A stretch of 64,000 nucleotides of DNA from Anaerosporobacter mobilis DSM 15930 (lineage in GTDB: Bacteria; Bacillota; Clostridia; Lachnospirales; Lachnospiraceae), in assembly GCF_900142955.1 (NCBI RefSeq), contig NZ_FRCP01000010.1:1-64000 (forward strand), written 5' to 3'. The notes under the pieces were generated by a model that saw only the letters and a list, made by a program, of their open reading frames with translations, did not search any database and was not told the origin of the DNA. Position 1 is the stretch's first letter. The number at the start of each line of letters is the position of its first letter. The position numbers were made by a program, and so were the translations under genes. This document shows, piece after piece, positions 25,895 to 33,864 of the stretch.

Positions 25895-26995
25895 ATGGTT
25901 GAATTAAAAAATTCTAATATGGTAATGAGAAGCGTTAGTGTTAATGTTTTAAAAGGTAATGAGATTATAGCAAAAGATATTATTTCTGAATCTGGTATTA
26001 TATTAATGTCAGAAGGTACAGTTGTTAAAAAAGAATATATCAGTAAGTTAATCGAATTAGGTATAACCAATATATTCATAAAGGATGAAATAGCTGAAGG
26101 TATTAAAGTTGATGAGTTAATTGAAATAAAAATTAAAGAGCAGTGCCAGGAAACAGTAAAAGAAACAATTGAAAAATATTTTTTCAGTGATAGTTCAGAG
26201 TTAGAAAAATTAAAAATAGTAGCTGATGAGATTATTTTAGATATTTTAAGTGAACCCGAGATTATGTTTAATATATCGGGTGTCCGTAAAAGAAATGGGA
26301 ATGTATATTCACACTCTGTTAACGTTTGTGCACTATCAGTATTATTAGCATTGAAATTGAAATTATCAAAAGATAAAATCAGAGATATTGCAGTAGGGAG
26401 CTTACTACATGATATTGGAATTAATTACGTTAATTTTAATTTAATAAATGAGAGTTATGAATCAATCTATAGTGATGAGAATAAAATAAAAGAGTTCAAG
26501 AAACATGTAATTTACGGTTATACGTCTGTAGAAAAAGAGACATGGTTGTCAGCAGTAGCTAAGGATATTATTCTTTCTCATCATGAAAGAATAGATGGTA
26601 GTGGTTACCCATTTCGTTTGAAAGGCAATAAGATTAAAATTGGAAGTAAAATAGTAGGGTTATGTGATGAATTTGACCATCTTGTATACGGCCTATATAG
26701 TAAGAAGATGAAAGTATATAAAGCAATTGATTATATACTTAGCCAAAGTGGTGAAAAATTCGATTATGAGATAGTTAAGTTTTTCAATGAATCAGTTGCT
26801 GCATACCCCACTGGTAGTACAGTGATAACTAGTGATAAGGATGTAGCTGTAGTATTAAGACAGAATGCAAAATGCCCTACTAGGCCTGTTATACGGCTTA
26901 TTATGGATAGTATGGGTAATTACTACAATGATTGGATAGAGGTTGACTTGACCAAGGAATTAACATTATTTATTGAAGATACGAAAGATATATAG
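25895..26995 (+). CDS. HD-GYP domain protein (putative cyclic-di-GMP phosphodiesterase)
   Basis: A 366-residue protein. The HD-GYP core is complete by eye: SLLHDIGINY (HD), HHERIDGSGYPF (HH and GYP) and CDEFDHL. The N-terminal third (VLKGNEIIAKDIISESG, etc.) resembles the DUF3391-like segment found ahead of some HD-GYP domains. No membrane segment and no receiver domain. It probably degrades c-di-GMP in the cytoplasm. ATG 25895 follows AGGGTGATTAA. Confidence 0.88.
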   Translation: MVELKNSNMVMRSVSVNVLKGNEIIAKDIISESGIILMSEGTVVKKEYISKLIELGITNIFIKDEIAEGIKVDELIEIKIKEQCQETVKETIEKYFFSDSSELEKLKIVADEIILDILSEPEIMFNISGVRKRNGNVYSHSVNVCALSVLLALKLKLSKDKIRDIAVGSLLHDIGINYVNFNLINESYESIYSDENKIKEFKKHVIYGYTSVEKETWLSAVAKDIILSHHERIDGSGYPFRLKGNKIKIGSKIVGLCDEFDHLVYGLYSKKMKVYKAIDYILSQSGEKFDYEIVKFFNESVAAYPTGSTVITSDKDVAVVLRQNAKCPTRPVIRLIMDSMGNYYNDWIEVDLTKELTLFIEDTKDI

Positions 26996-27051
26996 GTATA
27001 AAATTAAATAAAAAGTAATAATTTTTATAAGTACTCTATGTAAGAAGAGAT

Positions 27052-27186
27052 AAGATAACTGTTATAAGTATCAGTGTTTATATTAATAGCATATGTATTA
27101 TTATAGGAAAGACAATACATAATTCACATTCAAGATGTTTTTGCTTTAAATATAAACGTAAAGATTCTTATAACAGTTTTTATCTT
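27052..27186. repeat. Long-range inverted repeat between HD-GYP and DUF3881 genes
   Basis: AAGATAACTGTTATAAG (27052-27068) is the inverse, with a small bulge, of CTTATAACAGTTTTTATCTT (27167-27186). The 98-nt interior shows no known riboswitch motif. It might be the closing stem of a structured RNA or chance in AT-rich DNA. Confidence 0.4.
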
Positions 27187-27277
27187 TAATTTAACATTAT
27201 TAAACTAGACAAAAGGACTGTTTAGTGATATAACAATATAAAGTAAGACGAAATTTATGTAAAGGTGGTGTTTGATC

Positions 27278-28162
27278 ATGCATAGTTATTTAAGATCAGT
27301 GGGATTTAGTAATATTAAGAAAAGGGAGGATCTAGAGCAGATTTTAGGTATGGTCATGGCACAACCTACAGAAAAGTATGTAACTAGTGAGAGGAAGAAT
27401 TACGTAGAAGCTGAATTAGTAAAAGATTTTTCTGATCGACTGGGGGTTGCAGTACGTGGGGAATATGATGAAAAAGGATTTTTTCATCTAGAGCATTATT
27501 ATCCATACTTTAAAGGTAAGATAACAAGTATTAGAGAAGAGGTTGCAATAAATAAGAGAGTTGATACAGATGCCTATACGGGAATGTGCGATGACTTAAG
27601 AATAGGCGTATCATTAATCTTTTATTTACAGAATGTAATTGATTATATAGACTGTATTGAAAAGAATCGTTGGAATGGAAGAGCAGTACCTATTATGTTA
27701 ACAGGATTAGCATCTGAAGGAAAGATATTGTTAGGAACTTCGAAGGATAGTAATACTGAAAGAAATATTATATCCGATAACAAGCAAAGAACCCAGTTAT
27801 TAGCGGAAGCTAAAAAGGGAAATCAAGAAGCTATTGACAGTTTGACAATTGATGATATTGATTTATATGCTATGGTATCGAGACGAATACGGTATGAAGA
27901 TATATACTCTATTGTTGAGTCAACCTTTATTCCGTATGGATCAGAATCTGACAATTATACGGTCATTGCTAATATAGTAGAAGTTAAAAAATTGCAGAAT
28001 GAATTCACCAATGAATATATATATGACTTGGTTGTTGAGTGTAATGATATTATGTTAGAAGTATGTATTAATGAGAAAGATTTAGTAGGTACACCTGAAC
28101 CTGGAAGACGTTTCAAGGGGAATATATGGCTTCAAGGAACGATTACCTTTGTTGAACAATAG
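27278..28162 (+). CDS. DUF3881 family protein
   Basis: A 294-residue soluble protein matching the DUF3881 pattern of Lachnospiraceae (N-terminal HSYLRSVGFSNIKKREDLEQ; C-terminal GTPEPGRRFKGNIWLQGT). No catalytic motif is visible. I chose ATG 27278, with AAAGGTGGTG just upstream, over the in-frame TTG two codons earlier. Function unknown. Confidence 0.85.
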   Translation: MHSYLRSVGFSNIKKREDLEQILGMVMAQPTEKYVTSERKNYVEAELVKDFSDRLGVAVRGEYDEKGFFHLEHYYPYFKGKITSIREEVAINKRVDTDAYTGMCDDLRIGVSLIFYLQNVIDYIDCIEKNRWNGRAVPIMLTGLASEGKILLGTSKDSNTERNIISDNKQRTQLLAEAKKGNQEAIDSLTIDDIDLYAMVSRRIRYEDIYSIVESTFIPYGSESDNYTVIANIVEVKKLQNEFTNEYIYDLVVECNDIMLEVCINEKDLVGTPEPGRRFKGNIWLQGTITFVEQ

Positions 28163-28229
28163 AAGATAAGTAAAGATAAATAATAGGTTACCATAACAGA
28201 TATAAATTGAGTAAATAGTTGTATTAATC

Positions 28230-28258
28230 TTGACTTTAGTGTGAATTATAGTTATAAT
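28230..28258 (+). promoter_or_regulatory. tRNA-Arg promoter
   Basis: TTGACT (28230-28235) and TATAAT (28253-28258) with a 17-bp spacer, 19 bp before the tRNA. Confidence 0.88.
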
Positions 28259-28277
28259 TTTTATGGTGTAGAGATAT

Positions 28278-28351
28278 GCATCTATAGCTCAGTAGGATAG
28301 AGCGACCGCCTCCTAAGCGGTAGGCCGCTGGTTCGAATCCAGTTAGGTGCA
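28278..28351 (+). tRNA. tRNA-Arg(CCU)
   Basis: Cloverleaf with acceptor GCATCTA/TAGGTGC, T-arm with GTTCGAATC and anticodon stem ACCGC/GCGGT around loop CTCCTAA, giving anticodon CCU for AGG. Discriminator A; CCA not encoded. Confidence 0.95.
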
Positions 28352-28357
28352 GAGATA

Positions 28358-28391
28358 AAAAGGGTTTCGATCGAATAGATCGAAACCCTTT
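28358..28391 (+). terminator. Terminator of tRNA-Arg
   Basis: AAAGGGTTTCGATC and GATCGAAACCCTTT form a 14-bp hairpin with a 5-nt loop, starting 7 nt after the tRNA. Confidence 0.9.
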
Positions 28392-28455
28392 ATAAGTAAT
28401 AAAATATGTATAAGTTATAGGTAAATGTTAATAATAACGAAAGATAGGTGATACT

Positions 28456-28818
28456 ATGAAGAAAAAGAGTTTTGGACTATCCTTTTACATTATGTTTTTT
28501 ACATTTGCATTATTAGTAGAAATCTATAGTTACCTAGAATGGAGAAAAGATACAATATCTATAATAGGAACCAGTATTGTGTTCCTTATTGCTTTATACC
28601 TTTTTATTGATAGTGTAAAGTATGAGATTGAAAAGAAGAAAAAAGAGTATTATGAAATGATTGATGATCAGTATAGAAAATTAAATGTCTTGGTCGATGA
28701 GAGAGTTAAAGAGGCAAAAGAGGAAGTAATGCACCGCCAAAAATCAAGTGTAGAGGTATTACTAAAAGCACAAAGAAATTTTACAGAGGCAATTATTCAA
28801 AATAATAAGAAGAAATAA
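28456..28818 (+). CDS. Small membrane protein with coiled-coil tail, unrecognised
   Basis: A 120-residue protein with two transmembrane segments (about residues 8-25 and 33-52) and then a highly charged helical tail (EIEKKKKEYYEMIDDQYRK onward). No domain was recognised. It lies 34 bp ahead of the exonuclease gene in the same direction and may be co-transcribed with it. Confidence 0.75.
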   Translation: MKKKSFGLSFYIMFFTFALLVEIYSYLEWRKDTISIIGTSIVFLIALYLFIDSVKYEIEKKKKEYYEMIDDQYRKLNVLVDERVKEAKEEVMHRQKSSVEVLLKAQRNFTEAIIQNNKKK

Positions 28819-28852
28819 TAATGTTTACACTCTGGTTATAGGAGGTGAAAGA

Positions 28853-29803
28853 ATGAATTATATTGTTATTGATTTGGAATGGAATCAGAGCCCTTATGGA
28901 AAAGGAACTGAGGTAAAGGAAATCCCGTTTGAAATTATAGAAATTGGTGCGGTTAAACTTAATGAGAATAGGGAAGTTTTAAGTAGCTTTAGTAGATTAA
29001 TTAAGCCACAAATTTATACTGATATTCATTCTATTACCAAAGAGATAATACATATAGAAATAAAAGATTTGGTAAAAGAAGAATTATTCCAAAATGTTAT
29101 AAAAGAATTTTTTTTATGGTGTGGAAATGATTTTCGATTTGCAACATGGGGAAACATGGACTTAATAGAATTGCAAAGAAATTTGGATTACTATGGTATA
29201 AAAGGTTATATTGATAAGCCTATTGCATTCTATGATGTTCAGAAACTATTTGCAATTTGTTATTATCAGGATAGAATACCTAGAACACTGGAGTATGCAG
29301 TGGATATAGTAAAGTTGAATAAGAATGAAGAGTTTCATCGCGCATATGTAGATGCAAAGTATACAGCAGAGATCTTTAAAATGTTGGATAAGGATACAGT
29401 AGAAAGGAATTATTCCATAGATTATTTCCATAATCCTAAGACTAAGGAAGAGGAAATACACCTACATTATGAAACGTATTATAAGTTTATATCTAGAGAA
29501 TTTGAATCAAAAGAAGCAAGTATGAGTGACAAAGATATTAGTAGCGTCATATGTCATAAGTGTAATCAAAGGATTGTTAAGAAGGTTAAGTGGTTTACAA
29601 CGAATTCTAAAAATTATTATAGCTTAGGTTACTGTAAGAAACATGGTTATATTAAAGGTAAGATAAGAATAAAAAAGGCAGTTAATAACAACGTATATGC
29701 TGTTAAGGTAGTCAAAGCTATTTCAGAAGAAGATGCATTGCTTCTGATGGAACGATATGTAGAAGCAAAACGAAGAAAAAAGAAAAGAAAGTTAAGTGAA
29801 TAG
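28853..29803 (+). CDS. DEDDh 3'-5' exonuclease domain protein
   Basis: A 316-residue protein. The exonuclease fold shows IDLEWNQ (DxE), the middle acidic region WGNMDLIELQR and FHRAYVDAKYTAEIF (HxxxxD). It resembles KapD/DnaQ-type RNA or DNA exonucleases. The C-terminal third has two Cys pairs (CHKCNQR and GYCKKHGY), a possible zinc site, and a basic tail KAKRRKKKRK-like. AGGAGGTG precedes ATG 28853. Substrate unknown. Confidence 0.85.
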   Translation: MNYIVIDLEWNQSPYGKGTEVKEIPFEIIEIGAVKLNENREVLSSFSRLIKPQIYTDIHSITKEIIHIEIKDLVKEELFQNVIKEFFLWCGNDFRFATWGNMDLIELQRNLDYYGIKGYIDKPIAFYDVQKLFAICYYQDRIPRTLEYAVDIVKLNKNEEFHRAYVDAKYTAEIFKMLDKDTVERNYSIDYFHNPKTKEEEIHLHYETYYKFISREFESKEASMSDKDISSVICHKCNQRIVKKVKWFTTNSKNYYSLGYCKKHGYIKGKIRIKKAVNNNVYAVKVVKAISEEDALLLMERYVEAKRRKKKRKLSE

Positions 29804-29808
29804 TAAAC

Positions 29809-29843
29809 AAAAAAGACCATAACAGATTGTTTGGTCTTTTTTT
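29809..29843. terminator. Bidirectional terminator
   Basis: AAAAAAGACCA and TGGTCTTTTTTT pair around a 12-nt loop, serving the convergent exonuclease (plus) and carboxypeptidase (minus) genes. Confidence 0.88.
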
Positions 29844-29863
29844 GTGAGAATTATTATTGTAAA

Positions 29864-31336
29864 TTACAAGTTAAAATCATCGTATTTACGTGAATTTTTT
29901 CTTTGATAATAAGCTTGTCTACGTTTCTTACGGGGACGCTCCACCGCTATATAATATACGAAGTATAATAGAATGAATACTACAAAAATACCTATTATTA
30001 TAAGAGGTTTAATATTCTGATGTGTTTTAGAAGATACGGCAGAACTTAAGGTACTTGTTACAGACCTATCTGAGTTGTCCTCAAGTAAGGCAACAGATTC
30101 TAGTGTTGGCTTTTCCGAGGCTGTATAATAGATATCAAGTTTTCCTACAGTTTTATTATCAAATGTATAAGTAATATCACCTATGATTTCTTTTCCGTTT
30201 TGGTTCTTAGGTGTATCATATAGATTCATACTTTGTGTAACATCTTTTTGACTTGCACCTACAGGAAGAATATAGCTACTAGAATTATCGGTATAAATCA
30301 TTGGAGTAGAGGTATCAAAAATCGAGTTAAATCTAGTAAACAGTATTGAATTATCTATTGATGAAACAGTACTTGCTTCATCCACAGAGAAAGCCTCATA
30401 GTTGCCGAATCCATAATCAAATAAACTAACTGTGTCTTTATACTGATCGGTAGGGGTTGATTTCATTATTACACAAATCAATTCTATACCATCTTTATTA
30501 GCAAACGAGACAAGAGTGTTGCGGGCTGCATTGGTGTAACCTGTCTTTCCACCAATACAAGAGTCATATTTCTTCGTTAGCTTATAACCAAGCAATAATT
30601 GTTGGTGATTGGCCATAGGAAACTCTTCCTTAGATTTGTTCGTCTTAGGTATTACGTAGCTTTTAGTAGCTGTAATTTTTCTGAAAGTTTCATTCTTCAT
30701 TGCTTCCTGGGCAATGAGAGCCATATCATAAGCGGAAGTATAATGTTTATCATTGTGCAAACCATTGGCATTAACAAAGTTAGTATTCTTGCATCCTAAT
30801 TCTTTTGCTTTGGCATTCATCATATCAGCAAATTTATCAATACTACCGGCAACATGTTCCGCAACGGCATTTGATACTTCATTTGCGGAAGCTAGCATTA
30901 TAGCATATAGACATTGCTCCATAGTTAACTGTTCGCCCTCTTGACGGGCTATATGAGTACTTCCACTTTCAATACTAAAGACTGCATTATGAGAGAAGGT
31001 GACTATTTCATTAAGAGAAGAATTTTCTAAAGCAATCAATGTAGTCATGATCTTAGTTATACTAGCTGGATATAATTCTTCGTTTGCATTCTTTTCATAT
31101 AAAACTAAACCGGATGAGGCATCTATTAATATTGCTGATTCTGAAGTAATACCAGTAGGACTTTTAGGCCACTTAAAAGTATTTTTCGCTTCAGTAGAAG
31201 TATCTGTATCCGTAGTCGAATCAATGTGCGAGACTTGGGTTTGCTCCATTTGTGTAGTGGCAGCATGTGCCGTTATATTTCCTATATTGGAAAGCAGTAG
31301 GACTGCTGTTAGAACTGTTGTTAGGATTCGTTTCAT
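29864..31336 (-). CDS. Serine-type D-Ala-D-Ala carboxypeptidase (peptidase S11)
   Basis: A 490-residue low-molecular-weight penicillin-binding protein that trims peptidoglycan stem peptides. A signal peptide (MKRILTTVLTAVLLLSNIG then AHAATT) precedes the catalytic domain with SITK (SxxK), SANEVSN (SxN) and GGKTGYTNAA (KTG). A C-terminal transmembrane helix (PLIIIGIFVVFILLYFVYY) followed by basic residues anchors it. ATG 31336 is chosen by the signal peptide; an in-frame ATG lies 12 codons upstream. AGAGAGG lies about 12 nt before the start. Confidence 0.92.
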   Translation of the reverse strand: MKRILTTVLTAVLLLSNIGNITAHAATTQMEQTQVSHIDSTTDTDTSTEAKNTFKWPKSPTGITSESAILIDASSGLVLYEKNANEELYPASITKIMTTLIALENSSLNEIVTFSHNAVFSIESGSTHIARQEGEQLTMEQCLYAIMLASANEVSNAVAEHVAGSIDKFADMMNAKAKELGCKNTNFVNANGLHNDKHYTSAYDMALIAQEAMKNETFRKITATKSYVIPKTNKSKEEFPMANHQQLLLGYKLTKKYDSCIGGKTGYTNAARNTLVSFANKDGIELICVIMKSTPTDQYKDTVSLFDYGFGNYEAFSVDEASTVSSIDNSILFTRFNSIFDTSTPMIYTDNSSSYILPVGASQKDVTQSMNLYDTPKNQNGKEIIGDITYTFDNKTVGKLDIYYTASEKPTLESVALLEDNSDRSVTSTLSSAVSSKTHQNIKPLIIIGIFVVFILLYFVYYIAVERPRKKRRQAYYQRKNSRKYDDFNL

Positions 31337-31534
31337 AATATTGTAGTTACCTCTCTTTGTATAATCATTCATTTTTCATGTTATATAATCTTTGTTATAT
31401 AATATAGCAAATAAAACGAATTTTCTTATTATCATATAAGATCTAGAATTGTGTTATAGCTAATTTATCGTCTCAAAACAAATACTCAAATAAAAGTTCA
31501 AATAAATACGCAGATATAGACTCAAGAAATTACG

Positions 31535-31645
31535 ATGTAATTTCCCTCATTAATTTATGGCTCCTGCGGAGTTACGATCTTATACTGCGTATAATCTCTA
31601 GAAGAAGCTACGCTTCTTCTCATAAATTACATTATAAGTTATTTT
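31535..31645 (-). repeat. Mini-hairpin repeat element (variant copy)
   Basis: On the minus strand three short palindromes with GNA triloops follow each other: AGAAGAAGC-GTA-GCTTCTTCT (31600-31620), TTATAC-GCA-GTATAA (31580-31594) and CTCC-GCA-GGAG (31561-31571). They are joined by TAGAG and GATCGTAA. Outer arms ATGTAATTT/AAATTACAT enclose the set. The order, the linkers and the flank TTATAATGTAA match the element at 53664-53994, so this is a diverged copy. Confidence 0.65.
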
Positions 31646-31660
31646 TGAAAGACAGGCAAT

Positions 31661-31706
31661 AGATAAATACCAAGTGATTACAAAAAGAATCACTTGGTAT
31701 TTATCT
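31661..31706 (-). terminator. Perfect 19-bp hairpin downstream of the V-ATPase operon
   Basis: AGATAAATACCAAGTGATT (31661-31679) is the exact inverse of AATCACTTGGTATTTATCT (31688-31706), with an 8-nt loop. No T tract follows on the minus strand. It lies about 90 nt beyond the last V-ATPase gene; a terminator or 3'-stabilising hairpin is likely. Confidence 0.65.
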
Positions 31707-31793
31707 ATCTAACTATTTAGTTTGAACTAATTGAGAATTCTTTATATACATACATATTCTAGTATATACCAAGAATTAAATATTCATACAATA

Positions 31794-32429
31794 TTATGCG
31801 TTTGCTTGTTTCTTTGCGGTGTTCATACGTTTTATAACCTTAAGTCTTGTGAACTCTTCACGTTCCTTTTCCTCAAGAGCATTCTGTATATCTGTAACTA
31901 ATGTTGTATAATGAGGAATGGTTATATTCTTAAGGGCATTAGCGCGCTTTTGAGTTTTCTTGATATTTGTAGCAAGACGGTAAGCAGAAGTTTCAACCAT
32001 GGATAAACGGATGGTTAATTCTTTTACCTTATTAAAATGTTTACAAGCCTCATCAAGCGCTAATTTAGTTCCGTAGAAGGAATACGTAGGGGTAAGAGGT
32101 GACTTATCATAATCAATAAGAGGGATTTCTGTACCCATAATACTACGTGTCTTAATAGTAATGGAGTTCTCTTCTGGAACGGTCTTACTTAACATCTGAA
32201 CATTATTAATACCCATCTGTATATTAGCTTTTTGTAAAGCAATATAAGCAGAGGTAAATGTATCATCTATTTCTGATTGAATATCCTTTGCTTTATCTAT
32301 TAATTCCATAAGCTCACGAATAAGAATATTTCTCTTCTTATCCATAAGGTCAAAACCTTGTTTCGATAGAGCTAAGGAGTTCTTAGCAAGGATAAGATTT
32401 CCCTTGGTGGGAAATGTATTTGGATCCAT
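31794..32429 (-). CDS. ntpD: V-type ATPase subunit D (central stalk)
   Basis: A 211-residue coiled-coil rotor shaft protein. The N-terminal PTKGNLILAKNSLALSKQG and the C-terminal ATNIKKTQKRANALKNI then REEFTRLKVIK are typical of V/A-ATPase D. Last gene of the operon, 14 nt after subunit B. AAAGGATGG lies ahead of the ATG. Confidence 0.96.
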   Translation of the reverse strand: MDPNTFPTKGNLILAKNSLALSKQGFDLMDKKRNILIRELMELIDKAKDIQSEIDDTFTSAYIALQKANIQMGINNVQMLSKTVPEENSITIKTRSIMGTEIPLIDYDKSPLTPTYSFYGTKLALDEACKHFNKVKELTIRLSMVETSAYRLATNIKKTQKRANALKNITIPHYTTLVTDIQNALEEKEREEFTRLKVIKRMNTAKKQANA

Positions 32430-32443
32430 ATACTCACCATCCT

Positions 32444-33850
32444 TTATTCTTCATCGGAAGCGATATTGTTAGTAGTAGGAACCTGATAGTATTTATCAAG
32501 AATCTTCGTATCGACACGGTCAAGTTCTTCTCTAGGAAGAATTGATAAGAGACTCCAACCAAGATTTAAAGTTTCATCAATACTTCTATCTTCCAAATGT
32601 CCTTGAGAGATGAAGTCATTTTCAAATGCAGTACCGAATTGTAAGTATTTCTTATCAATAGGTGACAATTCATCTTCACCGATAACACTTGCCAATGCTC
32701 TTGCTTCGCCTACACGAGCATAAGAAGAGAAGAGCTGGTTAGCAAGATCTTGATGATCTTCTCTGGTATAGCCTTCACCAATACCGTCCTTCATAAGACG
32801 AGAAAGTGATGGTAATACGTTAATAGGTGGATAGATTGCTTTTTGGTGAAGTGCACGTTCTAGAACGATTTGCCCTTCAGTAATGTACCCTGTTAAGTCA
32901 GGGATTGGATGAGTAATGTCATCATTCGGCATTGTTAGGATCGGAATCTGTGTAACAGAGCCTTTACTTCCTTTTACGATACCAGCACGTTCATAGATAG
33001 TTGAAAGTTCACTATATAAGTACCCTGGATAACCTTTTCTACTTGGAATTTCTCCTTTGGAAGAAGAAACTTCACGCATTGCTTCGGCAAATGAGGTCAT
33101 ATCAGTTAATACAACTAATATATGCATACCTTTTTCGAAGGCTAGGTATTCCGCAGCAGTAAGAGCTACTTTAGGTGTAATTAATCTCTCAACAACTGGG
33201 TCATTGGCAAGATTTAAGAACATAACAACGTGAGAACTTGCGCCACTCTCTTCAAAGGTACGGCGGAAGAATTCTGCAACATCATGTTTTAAACCCATGG
33301 CTCCAAAAACGATAGCGAATTCTTCATTAGAATCTTCGCCAAGAGAAGCTTGTTTAACAATTTGTGCAGCTAACTGATCGTGAGGAAGACCATTACCTGA
33401 GAAGATAGGTAATTTCTGTCCTCTGATTAATGTAGTTAGACAGTCGATTGTTGAGATACCAGTTTTAATAAAGTTACGAGGATACTCTCTTGAACATGGG
33501 TTAAGAGGTTCGCCATTAACGTTCTTTTTTTCATCAGAGATAATTGGTTCAAGTCCATCGATTGGCTCTCCAATACCGTTAAAAACACGACCTAAAATGT
33601 CCTCTGATAAAGCTATCTCCATTGGATGGCCTGTTAACTTTGTATGCGTATTCTTAAGGGACATTTCTTCTGTTCCTTCGAATACTTGAATAACCGCTTT
33701 ATCTTCATCGATTTCAACGATTCTTCCTAGTTTATGATGAGTACCTTCTACTGTTAGTTCAACGATTTCATCATAAGCCGCACCCTGTACACCTTCTAAG
33801 ACAATAAGGGGGCCATTAATTTCACTAAGTCCTAAGTATTCAATTGACAT
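32444..33850 (-). CDS. ntpB: V-type ATPase subunit B (non-catalytic)
   Basis: The 468-residue regulatory nucleotide-binding subunit that alternates with A in the head ring. It lacks a Walker A lysine loop, as expected: the equivalent region reads FSGNGLPHDQLAAQI. Typical blocks are STIDCLTTLIRGQKLPIFS and GYPGYLYSELSTIYERAG. It starts 14 nt after subunit A, with AAGGAGGG upstream. Confidence 0.97.
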   Translation of the reverse strand: MSIEYLGLSEINGPLIVLEGVQGAAYDEIVELTVEGTHHKLGRIVEIDEDKAVIQVFEGTEEMSLKNTHTKLTGHPMEIALSEDILGRVFNGIGEPIDGLEPIISDEKKNVNGEPLNPCSREYPRNFIKTGISTIDCLTTLIRGQKLPIFSGNGLPHDQLAAQIVKQASLGEDSNEEFAIVFGAMGLKHDVAEFFRRTFEESGASSHVVMFLNLANDPVVERLITPKVALTAAEYLAFEKGMHILVVLTDMTSFAEAMREVSSSKGEIPSRKGYPGYLYSELSTIYERAGIVKGSKGSVTQIPILTMPNDDITHPIPDLTGYITEGQIVLERALHQKAIYPPINVLPSLSRLMKDGIGEGYTREDHQDLANQLFSSYARVGEARALASVIGEDELSPIDKKYLQFGTAFENDFISQGHLEDRSIDETLNLGWSLLSILPREELDRVDTKILDKYYQVPTTNNIASDEE

Positions 33851-33864
33851 CTTTATAACCCTCC

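Noticed and set aside
27052..27186. c-di-GMP riboswitch near the HD-GYP gene
   Set aside because: None of the conserved GEMM aptamer sequence is present.
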